In this document: positions 17,322 to 28,115 of the stretch, one piece after another
Layout of the letters: the number at the start of each line of letters is the position of its first letter
How positions within the stretch are numbered: position 1 is the first letter of the stretch
Assembly (NCBI RefSeq): GCF_003260195.1
Contig: NZ_QEIH01000004.1
Coordinates: 1-64,000 of the forward strand
Direction of reading: 5' to 3'
DNA length: 64,000 nt
DNA from: Lutibacter citreus
GTDB taxonomy: Bacteria; Bacteroidota; Bacteroidia; Flavobacteriales; Flavobacteriaceae
Translations under genes and position numbers: made by a program
The notes under the pieces: generated by a model
Seen by the model: the letters and a program-made list of their open reading frames with translations, nothing else
Told to the model about the DNA's origin: nothing
The model's database searches: none

Positions 17322-18548
17322 TTATAGATAAATCATTGCCTGAAGCGTAACAGTTCCTGTAGAATTATTATCTCCAAATTTTTGATTTTTGTATTCTAAA
17401 GTAAATTTTGAATTGTGACCACTTAAAAACATATTAGCCCCTAAACCAAATACATTTCTATTGTCGTCTATAGCATCATAACTATTTGTGCCATAAGACA
17501 TATATGGCTGATATCTAGCTTTTTTCACATCTCCTGAAAAAAGATACCCAACATGTGCATAAAGCATACTTCCAGTTCCATATGCACTATACATATAATT
17601 TTTCCCATAATCATTTGATTGATATGTTGCATAGGCAGATATTGCACTTCCATCATCATTTAATGGAGCATCATAATAAGCATCAACGGCAAGGATTGAA
17701 ACATTTTCACCTTCCATTTTTCCTGAAGAGTTAGCAACAACAGCGCCTTTAGGATGCGAAAAGAAACCAGCACCTATATTAAACACCTTTTTAGTTCCTA
17801 AGTAGGTACCAACTTTATAAGGTAATGTATTGGACTCTTGATCTAAAAAATTATATTCAAAATAACCAGCGTAAGCAAATCCAGCATCTTTAGATCCTAA
17901 TATTCTCTTTCCTCCATAAACAGCTGCACCTCCATTTTCTGGATTTCGCATATCTAAACCATTTACAATGGCATCATTAATAGCTAACTGATATTTAAAA
18001 TTATTAAATTTTCCTTTTACAAAAAAACCTAAATGTCTTGCAAACTGATCTGATAGACCTATAGTAGCCCATGATTGACGATTGTTATCTAAAGTTAGAC
18101 CATTTAATGTACTTTGGTTATTTAATCTTGAAATTCCATTCCAATAATGTAAACCACCTCCTACAGTATGATTATCATTTAAATTCCATTGCCCCCAAAT
18201 TCCGTGCATAAAAATCTGATTTCCATCACCTTTACCAACTGGATGCAAATTTGCACTGTTTAACCCATTCAACCCAAAATGGGTTACTAATAAAAATTTC
18301 TTTGTTATTTGTGATAACAATAATACTCTAGCTCTTCTTACATTAAAACTTAGATTACTTGTATTATCGGGAACATCATCATTGTATACTGCCTGAAACT
18401 GCCCCCAGGAAATAACTCTTAAGTACTTACTTCCATCGTCATTAAATTTAATTTTAAAGCCTCCCTTATAATCTGGTGAGCCTTGTGAAAAAGAAAATTG
18501 AAATGAAAGCATAAATATACTAAACAGTAGTATTTTAATTTTTCTCAT
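17322..18548 (-). CDS. Outer-membrane porin of the acetate operon
   Basis: The 408-residue precursor has a signal peptide (1 to ~21, ending SFSQG) followed by a run of alternating amphipathic strands rich in Gly, Asn, Tyr and Phe. It ends in the aromatic/hydrophobic strand TVTLQAMIYL, as expected for a 16- to 18-stranded beta-barrel of the phosphate-selective porin O/P type. It is the first gene of the minus-strand operon with the symporter small subunit 19 bases downstream, so it is probably the outer-membrane entry route for the carboxylate. No substrate-specific motif is readable. The 120 bases upstream contain repeated TGCTAAA motifs that may be regulatory. Confidence 0.8.
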   Translation of the reverse strand: MRKIKILLFSIFMLSFQFSFSQGSPDYKGGFKIKFNDDGSKYLRVISWGQFQAVYNDDVPDNTSNLSFNVRRARVLLLSQITKKFLLVTHFGLNGLNSANLHPVGKGDGNQIFMHGIWGQWNLNDNHTVGGGLHYWNGISRLNNQSTLNGLTLDNNRQSWATIGLSDQFARHLGFFVKGKFNNFKYQLAINDAIVNGLDMRNPENGGAAVYGGKRILGSKDAGFAYAGYFEYNFLDQESNTLPYKVGTYLGTKKVFNIGAGFFSHPKGAVVANSSGKMEGENVSILAVDAYYDAPLNDDGSAISAYATYQSNDYGKNYMYSAYGTGSMLYAHVGYLFSGDVKKARYQPYMSYGTNSYDAIDDNRNVFGLGANMFLSGHNSKFTLEYKNQKFGDNNSTGTVTLQAMIYL

Positions 18549-18583
18549 AATGTTTATTATTGGTTAATTGATTTAAAAAAATA

Positions 18584-18663
18584 TGCTAAAAAACAATTTT
18601 TAACCTTCACAATATGAAAATAAATATATGCTAAATGAAATTTAATATATATATCTGCTAATA
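18584..18663. promoter_or_regulatory. Cluster of TGCTAA repeats ahead of the acetate operon
   Basis: ATATGCTAAA occurs at 18581-18590 and 18626-18635, and the related ATCTGCTAAT at 18653-18662, all in the same orientation. The inverse form TTTAGCA occurs at 19120-19126, upstream of the InsA-like HTH gene. The periodicity and placement in both promoter regions suggest operator sites, but the region is very AT-rich and chance is not excluded. Confidence 0.35.
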
Positions 18664-18670
18664 TGTATAG

Positions 18671-19090
18671 CTACTCCTTAAATCGTTCCCAACGGATTAA
18701 CATATATTTGTCCCCTAACTCAGTAACAATAACACCTGCACCAATTAAATTATTATTTTCCGTAAAGTACTTTGCAAGCTCATCTGCATTTAAAATTTTA
18801 TAAGTTGAATGATACTCAAAGCTATACGGCCTTTTAATATTGTACTTTTTTACCCAATTTATTATACTCACATGAGAAATCCCTAAAATCCTTTCAATTT
18901 CCCTATAGCTCAACCCTTCCAAATATAATTGCAAAGCCTTGTTCACATAATAAGAATCTATTTGTTTACCTATTTTATTTACGGTAAAAAAGTAATTGCA
19001 TTTTTTACATTTATAACGTTGTCTATCTTTAACAATTCCGCTCTTAACATACTCAGTTGAAGTACAATTTGGGCAACATTCAATTTTCAT
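18671..19090 (-). CDS. InsA-like zinc-ribbon/HTH protein, probable domesticated regulator
   Basis: This 139-residue protein has an N-terminal zinc ribbon with CPNC (6-9) and CKKC (33-36) around KSGIVKDRQRYKC. A helix-turn-helix follows (about 48-85, LYLEGLSYREIERILGISHV, then INWVKKY), as in the DNA-binding InsA part of IS1-family transposases. There is no DDE catalytic domain; instead a ~50-residue unique tail ends in GDKYMLIRWERFKE. No second transposase frame, terminal inverted repeats or target duplication were seen around it. It lies directly upstream of the acetate operon and reads the same way, so it may be a transposase-derived regulator of that operon. Database annotation as an IS1 transposase would be misleading. 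Confidence 0.75.
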   Translation of the reverse strand: MKIECCPNCTSTEYVKSGIVKDRQRYKCKKCNYFFTVNKIGKQIDSYYVNKALQLYLEGLSYREIERILGISHVSIINWVKKYNIKRPYSFEYHSTYKILNADELAKYFTENNNLIGAGVIVTELGDKYMLIRWERFKE

Positions 19091-19333
19091 ATATATTTAT
19101 TTTGCATAAATATACCTATTTAGCACGATATTTATGTGATTAAGAAATCTGTTTTTAATAAAAAATTGACGTTTTACAATTTAATAACACTTCACAAGTT
19201 TGCTTCAACTTAAGAATTTCTTAATAAAGCTATGCAATTACACCGAATAAAAAATTAATAAGGTTTATTTTATTTTATTATCATAATTATAACGTTTTCG
19301 CAATTTCATTAAGAGATTATATTATAATTTCGT

Positions 19334-19341
19334 TATTTTTG
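19334..19341 (+). promoter_or_regulatory. Candidate -7 box of gltBD
   Basis: TATTTTTG matches TAnnTTTG and lies 26 bases before the gltB ATG. The -33 element is not obvious. The 19091-19367 interval holds the divergent control region for the InsA-like gene and gltB and no gene. Confidence 0.45.
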
Positions 19342-19367
19342 TAGCTATTATTAAAACTAAACATAAT

Positions 19368-22300
19368 ATGCTTAAACAAGGTCTTTACCTACCAGAATTT
19401 GAACATGAAAACTGTGGTGCAGGTTTCATTTGCAACCTGAAAGGAGAAAAAACAAATCAAATTATTCACGATGCTTTAGAAATTTTAGTAAAGCTTGAAC
19501 ATCGTGGTGGTGTTAGTTCTGATGGGAAAACTGGAGATGGTGCTGGACTTTTGATTGATATTCCGCATGAATATTTCAACCGAGTTTGTGATTTTGAATT
19601 ACCTGAAAGAAGAGAATACGCCGTTGGAATGGTGTTTTTCCCAAAAAACAAGAACCAATATGCCTATTGTAAAAAAATATTTGAACAAGAAGTAGAAAAT
19701 CAAGGCTTAAAGATATTAGGATGGAGAAGCGTTCCTGTTGATTCTTCTCAACTTGGTCCAATTGCTTTAGCTTCTGAACCTACTATTGAACAAATCTTTA
19801 TAAGTAAAGGTAGAATTAAAAAAGAACTTAATTTTAAGGCTAAACTGTATGCCGCTCGTAAAATAACTGAGCATACAATTGCAGCTTCTAAAATGTCTGA
19901 AGCTTCTTATTTCTATGTTTCTAGTTTGTCACATACTACGTTAATATATAAAGGTATAATTATGCCTGAAGATATTGGCCCATATTATACAGACTTGCAA
20001 CAACCAGATTTAGTAACTAGATTGGCGTTAGTGCATCAAAGATTTTCTACCAATACAATGCCTTCTTGGGAGTTAGCTCAACCATTTAGATATATGTGTC
20101 AAAATGGTGAAATAAATACTTTAAGAGGAAACGTTAGTAGAATGCGTATTCGTGAAGAAATCATGAAAAGCGATATATTTGGAAGCGACATAGATAAATT
20201 ATTCCCTATTATTTTACCAGGAAAATCAGATTCAGCATCCATGGATATGGTTGTTGAACTATTAGCTTTAACAGACAGATCTTTACCTGAAGTAATGATG
20301 ATGTTAATTCCTGAAGCTTGGGAAAAACATGCAACAATGTCTAAAGAGCGAAAAGCTTTTTACGAATATAACGCTTGTTTAATGGAAGCTTGGGATGGTC
20401 CTGCTTCTGTTCCTTTTACAGATGGAGATTATATTGGTGCTCTTTTAGATAGAAACGGTTTAAGACCTTCAAGATATACTGTAACCAAAAGTGGTAAATT
20501 AATAATGTCTTCAGAAATTGGAGTTTTTGATGTTGCTCCTGAAGATGTAGAAAGACACGGTAGATTAGAACCAGGAAAAATGTTCTTGGTTGATATGAAT
20601 GAAGGTAGAATTATTAATGACGAAGAGATAAAAAATAAAATTGTTTCTGAAAGACCATATAAAGAATGGCTCGATGAAACAAGACTACATTTAAAAGATG
20701 TAGAAAACACACACGAAGAATGTCCTATTGAAACTTTAGACATTAAAACGCGTTCCCGTTTATACAACTATACTATAGAAGATATTCAAGAAGTAATTAC
20801 ACCAATGGCTCAAAATGGTAAAGAAGCCTTGGGTTCAATGGGAATTGATACTCCTTTAGCTGTATTATCAGATAGACCTCAGTTAATATCAAACTATTTT
20901 AAGCAATTATTTGCTCAGGTTACAAACCCTCCTTTAGATGGTATTCGTGAAGAAATTGTAACAGACATTAGCTTAGCATTAGGTAAAGACAGAAATATTT
21001 TTAGTATTTCTAAAAGACAATGTAAAAAATTACGTATTCAAAATCCTGTTATTTCAAATAACGATTTAGAAAAAATAAGAAACATAAATATTGGTAAAGA
21101 CTTTAAAGCTATTACTATCCAAATTCTTTATAAAAAAGAAAGAGGTGTTAACGGTTTAGAAGACGCTCTCGATAACATAATTAAACAAGTTTCAAAAGCC
21201 GTAGATAAAAGAAATAATATTATTATTTTATCTGATAGAGGTGCAAATGAAGAAATGGCTCCAATACCAGCTTTATTGGCTTGTTCATTTGTTAATCACG
21301 AATTAAACAGAATGCGTAAGCGTTCATATTTTGACATTGTTATTGAATCTGCAGAACCACGTGAACCTCATCAGTTTGCAACTTTATTTGGTTATGGAGC
21401 AAGTGCTATTAACCCATATATGGTTAATGAAATTATTCGAATGCAAGTTTCAGAAGGTTTTATAACTGGAATGGACGAACAAAAAGCTGTTGACAATTTC
21501 AATAAAGCAATTGGAACAGGATTGTTAAAAATAATGAACAAAATTGGTATCTCTACTTTACATTCTTACAGAGGTTCTCAAATTTTTGAAATAGTTGGAT
21601 TCAATTCTAAATTTGTTCAAAAATATTTTCCTTATACCGCTTCAAGAATTGAAGGTATCGGATTATACGAAATAGAAAAAGAAATTTCAGCTCGATACAA
21701 TTACGCCTACCCTAAAACACTAATTAAAAGTAGATTAGGACTAAATATTGGTGGTCATTACCGTTGGAGACGAGGTGGAGAACAACATATGTTTAATCCA
21801 ACAACTGTCGCTAAATTGCAACAAGCTGTTAGATTAAGCGATCAAGATAGTTATAATGTTTATGCTAAAACAGTAAATGAACAATCTGAACGTTTAATGA
21901 CAATTAGAGGTTTATTTGAGTTTAACAATTACGACCCTATTCCTATTGATGAAGTAGAACCTTGGACAGAAATTGTAAAACGTTTTAAAACAGGAGCAAT
22001 GTCTTATGGGTCTATTTCAAGAGAAGCCCACGAAAACTTGGCTATTGCAATGAACCGTATTGGAGGAAAATCTAATTCTGGTGAAGGTGGTGAAGATAGA
22101 AGACGTTTTCAAAAAGATATTAACGGAGACAGCAGAAACTCAGCTATAAAGCAAGTAGCTTCTGGTCGTTTTGGAGTAACTTCTCATTATTTAACAAATG
22201 CTGAAGAAATTCAAATAAAAATGGCACAAGGCGCGAAGCCTGGTGAAGGTGGACAGCTACCTGGAGAAAAAGTATATCCTTGGATTGCTGCGGTACGTAA

Positions 22301-23879
22301 TTCTACTCCTTTTGTAGGATTAATTTCACCTCCTCCTCATCACGATATTTATTCTATTGAAGATTTAGCACAATTAATTTTCGATTTAAAAAACGCCAAC
22401 AGAGAAGCAAGAATTAATGTGAAATTAGTTTCTGAAGTAGGTGTAGGTACAATTGCTGCTGGAGTTTCAAAAGCAAAAGCCGATGTTGTTTTAATTTCTG
22501 GTTATGATGGTGGTACAGGAGCATCTCCTTTAACATCTTTAAAACATGCTGGTTTACCTTGGGAACTTGGGTTAGCAGAAGCACAACAAACTTTAGTAAT
22601 GAATAATTTACGTTCTAGAATTGTTGTAGAATGTGATGGACAATTAAAAACTGGACGTGATGTTGCAATAGCAGCTTTACTAGGTGCAGAAGAATTTGGT
22701 TTTGCAACTGCTCCTTTAGTAGCTTCAGGATGTATTATGATGCGTAAATGTCATTTAAACACCTGTCCTGTAGGTATCGCAACTCAAGATAAAGAGTTAC
22801 GTAAAAACTTTAAAGGAACTCCAGAACACGTAATTAATTTCTTCTTTTATATTGCTGAAGAATTAAGAGAAATTATGGCTCAGTTAGGTTTCCGAACTAT
22901 GGAAGAAATGATTGGTCAAACTCATAAAATTGATTCAAACAAAGCAATTAAACATTATAAAGCTAAAGGATTAGATTTAAGTTCTATTTTACATAGACCA
23001 GAAGGTTATAAGAAAATGTCTTTAAGAAATTCCGAAAAACAAGATCACGATTTAGAGAATGTTTTAGATTTTCAACTTTTAAAAGATTCTCATAGAGCTA
23101 TCTATAGAAAAGAAAAAATGATTTTAGAATACCCTATTACTAATCTAAATCGCTCTACTGGAGCAATTGTTAGTAATGAAATTTCTAAAATATATGGACA
23201 CTTAGGTTTACCTGAAGATACATTAAACATTAATTTTACAGGATCTGCAGGACAAAGTTTTGGAGCATTTGGAGCACCAGGAATTACATTTACAATTGAT
23301 GGTAATACAAATGACTATTTAGGAAAAGGCTTATCAGGAGCTAAAATAATTGTTAAAAAACCTGCTAAAGCAGATTTCGTAGCCGAAGACAATATTATAA
23401 TTGGTAATGTTTGTTTATTTGGAGCTGTGCAAGGTGAAGCTTATATTAATGGAATTGCTGGTGAACGTTTTGCCGTAAGAAACTCAGGTGCTACAACAGT
23501 TGTTGAAGGCGTTGGAGATCACTGTTGTGAATATATGACTGGAGGAAAAGTTATAGTATTAGGTAATACTGGTAGAAATTTTGCTGCTGGTATGAGTGGT
23601 GGTATTGCTTATGTTTATGATCCAGAGCATAAATTTAAAAACGGATTATGTAACACTGAAACAATTGAATTTGAACCAATTGAAACAGAAGAAGCAGAAG
23701 AGTTAAAAGCTCTAATTAGTAAACATGTTCTTTACACAGAAAGTAATAGAGGTAAAGAATTATTGAGTGATTGGGACAAAAGCTTAAGCAATTTTGTGAA
23801 AGTTATGCCTATTGAGTACAAACGTGCATTGATACGTTTAGAGACTGAAGAACAAATGGTTGAAGAATTAACAGTTTAG
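19368..23879 (+). CDS. gltB: Glutamate synthase large subunit
   Basis: This 1503-residue protein has full family length. The N-terminal class II glutamine amidotransferase begins after a 15-residue propeptide, with the nucleophile Cys16 in ENCGAGF. Next come the central domain, the FMN-binding synthase domain ([33 protein letters not shown]) and the 3Fe-4S cluster motif [15 protein letters not shown], and then the GXGXG beta-helix (C-terminal [21 protein letters not shown]). It converts glutamine plus 2-oxoglutarate to two glutamates in the cytoplasm, with electrons delivered by GltD, encoded 4 bases downstream. It is an ordinary nitrogen-assimilation gene with nothing unusual seen. Confidence 0.97.
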   Translation: MLKQGLYLPEFEHENCGAGFICNLKGEKTNQIIHDALEILVKLEHRGGVSSDGKTGDGAGLLIDIPHEYFNRVCDFELPERREYAVGMVFFPKNKNQYAYCKKIFEQEVENQGLKILGWRSVPVDSSQLGPIALASEPTIEQIFISKGRIKKELNFKAKLYAARKITEHTIAASKMSEASYFYVSSLSHTTLIYKGIIMPEDIGPYYTDLQQPDLVTRLALVHQRFSTNTMPSWELAQPFRYMCQNGEINTLRGNVSRMRIREEIMKSDIFGSDIDKLFPIILPGKSDSASMDMVVELLALTDRSLPEVMMMLIPEAWEKHATMSKERKAFYEYNACLMEAWDGPASVPFTDGDYIGALLDRNGLRPSRYTVTKSGKLIMSSEIGVFDVAPEDVERHGRLEPGKMFLVDMNEGRIINDEEIKNKIVSERPYKEWLDETRLHLKDVENTHEECPIETLDIKTRSRLYNYTIEDIQEVITPMAQNGKEALGSMGIDTPLAVLSDRPQLISNYFKQLFAQVTNPPLDGIREEIVTDISLALGKDRNIFSISKRQCKKLRIQNPVISNNDLEKIRNINIGKDFKAITIQILYKKERGVNGLEDALDNIIKQVSKAVDKRNNIIILSDRGANEEMAPIPALLACSFVNHELNRMRKRSYFDIVIESAEPREPHQFATLFGYGASAINPYMVNEIIRMQVSEGFITGMDEQKAVDNFNKAIGTGLLKIMNKIGISTLHSYRGSQIFEIVGFNSKFVQKYFPYTASRIEGIGLYEIEKEISARYNYAYPKTLIKSRLGLNIGGHYRWRRGGEQHMFNPTTVAKLQQAVRLSDQDSYNVYAKTVNEQSERLMTIRGLFEFNNYDPIPIDEVEPWTEIVKRFKTGAMSYGSISREAHENLAIAMNRIGGKSNSGEGGEDRRRFQKDINGDSRNSAIKQVASGRFGVTSHYLTNAEEIQIKMAQGAKPGEGGQLPGEKVYPWIAAVRNSTPFVGLISPPPHHDIYSIEDLAQLIFDLKNANREARINVKLVSEVGVGTIAAGVSKAKADVVLISGYDGGTGASPLTSLKHAGLPWELGLAEAQQTLVMNNLRSRIVVECDGQLKTGRDVAIAALLGAEEFGFATAPLVASGCIMMRKCHLNTCPVGIATQDKELRKNFKGTPEHVINFFFYIAEELREIMAQLGFRTMEEMIGQTHKIDSNKAIKHYKAKGLDLSSILHRPEGYKKMSLRNSEKQDHDLENVLDFQLLKDSHRAIYRKEKMILEYPITNLNRSTGAIVSNEISKIYGHLGLPEDTLNINFTGSAGQSFGAFGAPGITFTIDGNTNDYLGKGLSGAKIIVKKPAKADFVAEDNIIIGNVCLFGAVQGEAYINGIAGERFAVRNSGATTVVEGVGDHCCEYMTGGKVIVLGNTGRNFAAGMSGGIAYVYDPEHKFKNGLCNTETIEFEPIETEEAEELKALISKHVLYTESNRGKELLSDWDKSLSNFVKVMPIEYKRALIRLETEEQMVEELTV

Positions 23880-23883
23880 AAAA

Positions 23884-25341
23884 ATGGGAAAAGTAACAGG
23901 TTTTAAAGAATTCGAAAGAAAAGACGAATCATATAAGTCAGTAAAAGAAAGAGTAGGAAATTATAAGGAATTTACTATTCCTTTAGATAAAGAAGATCTT
24001 ACTAAACAAGGTTCAAGATGTATGGATTGCGGAATTCCATTTTGTCATAGTGGTTGCCCACTTGGTAATTTAATTCCAGATTTCAATCATATGGTACATC
24101 AAGGTGAATGGAAAAAAGCATCATGGATATTACATTCAACAAATAATTTTCCTGAATTTACAGGAAGATTATGTCCTGCTCCTTGTGAGCAAGCTTGTGT
24201 ATTAGGAATTATTGATGATCCTATTTCAATTGAAAACATTGAAAAAAACATTGTTGAAAGAGCGTTTAAGGAAGGCTGGATAATTCCACAAATCCCTAAT
24301 GAACGTACTGGTAAAAATATAGCTGTAGTTGGATCAGGACCTGCTGGTTTAGCAGCTGCTCAACAATTAAATAGAGCTGGACATAGTGTAACTGTTTTTG
24401 AAAGAGATGATGAATTAGGTGGTTTATTACGTTATGGTATCCCTAATTTTAAATTAGAAAAAGGAATAATTGACAGACGTTTAAATATATTAGAAGCTGA
24501 AGGAATTGTTTTTAAAACAAATGTAAATGTTGGTGTAAATTATCCAGTAAAAAAACTGAAAAAATTTGATGCCATTGTTTTATGTGGTGGAGCAACTGAA
24601 AGAAGAAGTTTACCTACTAAAGGTATAGATTCTAATGGAGTTGTTCAAGCTATGGATTTTTTAACTCAAGCAACCAAAGTTGTTTTAGATAAGCAATTAG
24701 ACGAACCACAAATATTAGCAACAGGAAAAGATGTTATTGTAATTGGTGGTGGTGATACAGGATCGGATTGTGTAGGAACTTCAAACAGACAAGGAGCTAA
24801 ATCGGTAACTAATTTTGAAATTATGCCCAAACCTCCTGGTCATAGAAGCCCAACAACTCCTTGGCCATATTGGCCTTTACAATTGAAAACATCTTCTTCT
24901 CATAAAGAAGGTTGTGATAGAAATTGGTTAATTAATACCAAAGAGTTTGTTACAAACGAAAAAGGTGAATTAACAGCCTTAAAAACTATCAACGTTGAAT
25001 GGAAAATGGTTCCGGGTCAAAGACCTCAATTAATTGAAATTGAAGGTACAGAAAAAACATGGCCATGTGATTTAGCTTTATTAGCTCTTGGATTTACTGG
25101 ACCAGAATCTACTTTAAGTGATCAACTTGAATTAGACACTGACGCTAGAAGTAATTACAAAACTAATAAATATCAAACTAAAAACCCTAAAGTATTTGCC
25201 GCTGGAGATATGCGTAGAGGACAATCCTTAATTGTTTGGGCTATTTCTGAAGGAAGAGAAGCCGCTAAGAAAGTTGATGAATATTTAATGGGATATAGCT
25301 ATTTACCTACTAAAGGAAGTGGAGATTTACCTGCACTATAA
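23884..25341 (+). CDS. gltD: Glutamate synthase small subunit (NADPH)
   Basis: This 485-residue protein has a full-length GltD layout: N-terminal Fe-S motifs CMDCGIPFCHSGCP (about 48-61) and CPAPCEQAC (about 98-106), an FAD Rossmann motif VVGSGPAGLAAAQ (about 148-160), an NADPH Rossmann motif VIVIGGGDTGSDC (about 285-297) and a C-terminal FAD motif FAAGDMRRGQSLIVWA. It oxidises NADPH and passes electrons to GltB. The gene starts 4 bases after gltB, forming a two-gene operon closed by the terminator at 25377. Confidence 0.97.
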   Translation: MGKVTGFKEFERKDESYKSVKERVGNYKEFTIPLDKEDLTKQGSRCMDCGIPFCHSGCPLGNLIPDFNHMVHQGEWKKASWILHSTNNFPEFTGRLCPAPCEQACVLGIIDDPISIENIEKNIVERAFKEGWIIPQIPNERTGKNIAVVGSGPAGLAAAQQLNRAGHSVTVFERDDELGGLLRYGIPNFKLEKGIIDRRLNILEAEGIVFKTNVNVGVNYPVKKLKKFDAIVLCGGATERRSLPTKGIDSNGVVQAMDFLTQATKVVLDKQLDEPQILATGKDVIVIGGGDTGSDCVGTSNRQGAKSVTNFEIMPKPPGHRSPTTPWPYWPLQLKTSSSHKEGCDRNWLINTKEFVTNEKGELTALKTINVEWKMVPGQRPQLIEIEGTEKTWPCDLALLALGFTGPESTLSDQLELDTDARSNYKTNKYQTKNPKVFAAGDMRRGQSLIVWAISEGREAAKKVDEYLMGYSYLPTKGSGDLPAL

Positions 25342-25376
25342 TAAAAATAAATAGTTTCTAACTATTAATATAAAGT

Positions 25377-25412
25377 AAAAACCATCTTTGTTAATCAAAG
25401 ATGGTTTTTTTT
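25377..25412. terminator. Strong terminator after gltD
   Basis: AAACCATCTTTG and CAAAGATGGTTT form a perfect 12-bp stem around TTAAT, followed by a T-run; the A-run on the other side makes it usable on both strands. The remaining bases to aroC (25413-25604) show no gene. Confidence 0.9.
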
Positions 25413-25604
25413 ATTTAAAAAATATGATTTTAAGTAAAATTCCTCATTAACCAAAACTTAAATCAGAATCTTATAAGAATTAAGTTTCAGCATAATCAAA
25501 TTCATAAACCCTTTCTAAATTCAAACTAATAAAGTAACTAAGGATATAAATATATCTATTCTTCAGATATAATCAATTTTATTACTCCCAAAAAGCTTTT
25601 ATTC

Positions 25605-26654
25605 TTATTTATTTAACAACGTAAAATCAGCCAATACCATAGCCGCTAAAGCTTCTACAATTGGTACAGCTCTCGGTACAACACAAGGATCATGACGTCC
25701 TTTTCCTGTCATTTCAACTATATTCCCTTCCTTATCAATTGTTTGTTGAGCTTGCATTATAGTAGCAACTGGTTTAAATGCTACACGAAAGTAAATATCC
25801 ATTCCATTACTTATTCCACCTTGAATACCTCCTGAAAGATTTGTTTTAGTTGTTGCATCAGCATTAAATATATCATTATGTTCACTACCTTTCATTTTTG
25901 CGCCACAAAAACCACTCCCATATTCAAAACCTTTTACGGCATTAATAGAGAGCATTGCTTTTCCTAGTTGCGCATGTAATTTATCAAAAATAGGTTCTCC
26001 TAAACCAACAGGTACATTTTTAATTACACAAGTAACAGTTCCACCGACAGTATCTCCTTGCTTTCTAATTGAATCTATATATTCAATCATTTTCTCAGCT
26101 GTCTCATCATCTGGACATCTTGCAATATTACTTTCAACTTTATCAAAATCTATATCCTGATAAGGTTTTTCTAAAAAAATATCTCCTACAGAAGATGTAT
26201 AGGCATTTATTTTTATTGAAGGAATTGCTTGCTTTGCTACTGCTCCCCCAACTACCCAATTCGCCGTTTCACGTGCAGAGGTTCTACCTCCACCTCTATA
26301 GTCTCTGTTTCCATATTTCTTGTCGTAAGTATAATCTGCATGAGATGGACGATAAGAATCCTTTATATGTGAATAATCATTTGACCGTTGGTGAACATTT
26401 TCTATAATGAAACCTATAGACGCCCCTGTAGTTTTCCCTTCAAAAATACCAGAAAGAAAGCGAACTTCATCTGGCTCTTTACGTTGTGTAACAATTTTAG
26501 ATTGCCCAGGCTTTCTTCTATCCATTTCTTGTTGAATAGCCTTCAAATCTAATTCAACTCCTGCAGGACAACCATCAATCACTCCTCCAATAGCTTCACC
26601 ATGTGATTCTCCAAATGTGGTTAAAGTAAATATTTTTCCAAACGTATTTGACAT
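25605..26654 (-). CDS. aroC: Chorismate synthase
   Basis: The 349-residue length is typical. The family signatures are present: [18 protein letters not shown] near the N terminus, the [18 protein letters not shown]-type motif (about 114-131) and the C-terminal [16 protein letters not shown]. It converts EPSP to chorismate using reduced FMN, the last step of the shikimate pathway. It is a stand-alone gene here, followed by a permease on the same strand 69 bases upstream; no functional link is evident. Confidence 0.97.
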   Translation of the reverse strand: MSNTFGKIFTLTTFGESHGEAIGGVIDGCPAGVELDLKAIQQEMDRRKPGQSKIVTQRKEPDEVRFLSGIFEGKTTGASIGFIIENVHQRSNDYSHIKDSYRPSHADYTYDKKYGNRDYRGGGRTSARETANWVVGGAVAKQAIPSIKINAYTSSVGDIFLEKPYQDIDFDKVESNIARCPDDETAEKMIEYIDSIRKQGDTVGGTVTCVIKNVPVGLGEPIFDKLHAQLGKAMLSINAVKGFEYGSGFCGAKMKGSEHNDIFNADATTKTNLSGGIQGGISNGMDIYFRVAFKPVATIMQAQQTIDKEGNIVEMTGKGRHDPCVVPRAVPIVEALAAMVLADFTLLNK

Positions 26655-26723
26655 ATGTAAAATTTAAGTGACAAATTTAAAAAAAGAATTTAACAGAGGG
26701 TTTATTTATTCCTTGAAATAAAT

Positions 26724-27476
26724 TTAAAAAAACCATAGTTTTATTGCCATAATTACAACAATAACAATTAAAAATTTCTTAACAAGCCCATCTCCTTTCT
26801 TTACAGACCATCTGCTTACAAACCAACCCCCTAATGCGTTCCCAATAGATAAGGTTAAGCCCATTTGCCAATTAATCTTATCATTGTAAGCAAAAACAGC
26901 TACAGCTGCAATGGTATAAATTAAAGCAACCGTCACTTTAATAGCATTACTTTTTACTAATGAAAAATTATTAACTGATGATAAAATCAATAACATTATA
27001 AAACCAACACCTGCTTGTATAAAACCTCCATACACCCCAACAAAAAAGAATAGAAATATGCTAAACCATAAATGTTTACCGCTAGTACGCTCAATTGTAG
27101 ATGATAATTTAACTTTTGAATTAAATACCATATAACAAACAACAACAACCATAATTATGGCTAAAATCTTATTAAAAGTCTCTCCTTTTATATCTAACGC
27201 TATTTGAGCTCCTAATATTGAACCGAACAAAGCTGAAATGGCTACATAAATACTAAAAGGAAAAGTAATTACTCCTTTACTTTTAAAACCTGCTGTTGTA
27301 AATATGTTTTGAGCTATGATTGCAATTCTATTTGTGCCATTTGCTATAGTTGGAGGTAAACCTAAAAAAATAAGTATTGGTAATGTTAGTAAAGAGCCAC
27401 CTCCTGCAAGTGTATTAATAGATCCTGCTATAAAACCAACCACAATTAAAACTAAAATTTCTACTATTGTATTCAT
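26724..27476 (-). CDS. TauE/SafE (TSUP) family permease
   Basis: This 250-residue membrane protein has about eight hydrophobic segments and the two-repeat TauE/SafE pattern: GFIAGSINTLAGGGSLLTLP at about 15-34 and its C-terminal counterpart NALGGWFVSRWSVKKGDG. The GGG-S-LLTLP and GVYGGFIQAGVGF motifs are characteristic. The family exports or imports sulfite, sulfoacetate or related organosulfur anions; the substrate here is not indicated by neighbours (aroC, tRNA-Ser). Confidence 0.88.
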   Translation of the reverse strand: MNTIVEILVLIVVGFIAGSINTLAGGGSLLTLPILIFLGLPPTIANGTNRIAIIAQNIFTTAGFKSKGVITFPFSIYVAISALFGSILGAQIALDIKGETFNKILAIIMVVVVCYMVFNSKVKLSSTIERTSGKHLWFSIFLFFFVGVYGGFIQAGVGFIMLLILSSVNNFSLVKSNAIKVTVALIYTIAAVAVFAYNDKINWQMGLTLSIGNALGGWFVSRWSVKKGDGLVKKFLIVIVVIMAIKLWFF

Positions 27477-27568
27477 CTAATTAATTGAGTGTCAAATGTA
27501 CTGTAAATTAATATGAAAATAAATCAAAAAAAAGTTTAAAAAAGTTTTATAGAAACAAAAAAGGTTTC

Positions 27569-27576
27569 TATATTTG
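27569..27576 (+). promoter_or_regulatory. Promoter -7 box of tRNA-Ser
   Basis: TATATTTG exactly matches TAnnTTTG and is 11 bases before the first tRNA base, a suitable distance for transcription initiation at or just before the tRNA. Confidence 0.55.
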
Positions 27577-27587
27577 CACTCGCTAAG

Positions 27588-27672
27588 GGAGAAATGGCAG
27601 AGTGGTCGAATGCGGCAGTCTTGAAAACTGTTGAGGGTCATACCTCCGGGGGTTCGAATCCCTCTTTCTCCG
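27588..27672 (+). tRNA. tRNA-Ser(UGA)
   Basis: The 85-base gene folds into a class II tRNA. The acceptor GGAGAAA pairs with TTTCTCC, discriminator G follows, the anticodon stem GCAGT/ACTGT encloses loop CTTGAAA (anticodon TGA), there is a long variable arm (GAGGGTCATACCTCC region), and the T-arm is GGGGGTTCGAATCCCTC. The CCA end is not encoded. Confidence 0.95.
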
Positions 27673-27674
27673 CA

Positions 27675-27708
27675 AAAAACCTCATAATCTTTTGATTATG
27701 AGGTTTTT
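27675..27708 (+). terminator. Terminator after tRNA-Ser
   Basis: AAAAACCTCATAATC and GATTATGAGGTTTTT form a perfect 15-bp inverted repeat around TTTT, starting 2 bases after the tRNA and ending in a T-run. Confidence 0.9.
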
Positions 27709-27710
27709 AC

Positions 27711-28115
27711 TTTTTATAAAATCAAATATAACGACTAAACATTAAATAAAAGGTTCGGAATTAGAAACTTGCCTCCTCAAAAAACCACGTGCCAAATAAC
27801 ACTCAATCAACTACCAATCAGTATTTTAAATCACATTAATCTATAATGATTTTTTATCTACAGGTACTATAATTTAAATAAGCCCCAATTTTAAATATAT
27901 TTTCAAGATTATTTTACCCAATAGATTTTGATATAAATAAAAAACGTAACACTTCTACTTTAATTAAGTATTACAATTAATGGGAAAAAAGAAAACATTT
28001 ATGATTCTTATCAAAACTGTAAAACAGCTAAATGAAGTAGAACTAGAAATTAACAACTTATAATATATAACATAAGCCTTAGAAATTTGTCCTACTTTTT
28101 GTTACAATTCATTTA
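27711..28115. other. Intergenic region without a recognised gene
   Basis: About 400 AT-rich bases between the tRNA-Ser terminator and the mutarotase gene. The only frame noticed is a 27-codon one starting near 27980 (MGKKKTFMILIKTVKQLNEV), too short to support. No copy of the tRNA 3' end was found here or at the far end of the sugar cluster, so there is no direct evidence for integrase-type insertion. Confidence 0.4.

Noticed and set aside
18671-19090. Intact IS1-family insertion sequence
   Set aside because: There is no InsB/DDE frame, no terminal inverted repeats and no target duplication around the zinc-ribbon/HTH gene.
20429-20767. 112-codon minus-strand frame inside gltB
   Set aside because: It overlaps the conserved coding sequence of gltB on the opposite strand and shows no protein features.
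27980-28063. 27-codon frame after tRNA-Ser as a peptide gene
   Set aside because: It is too short and featureless, and the AT-rich surroundings yield such frames by chance.
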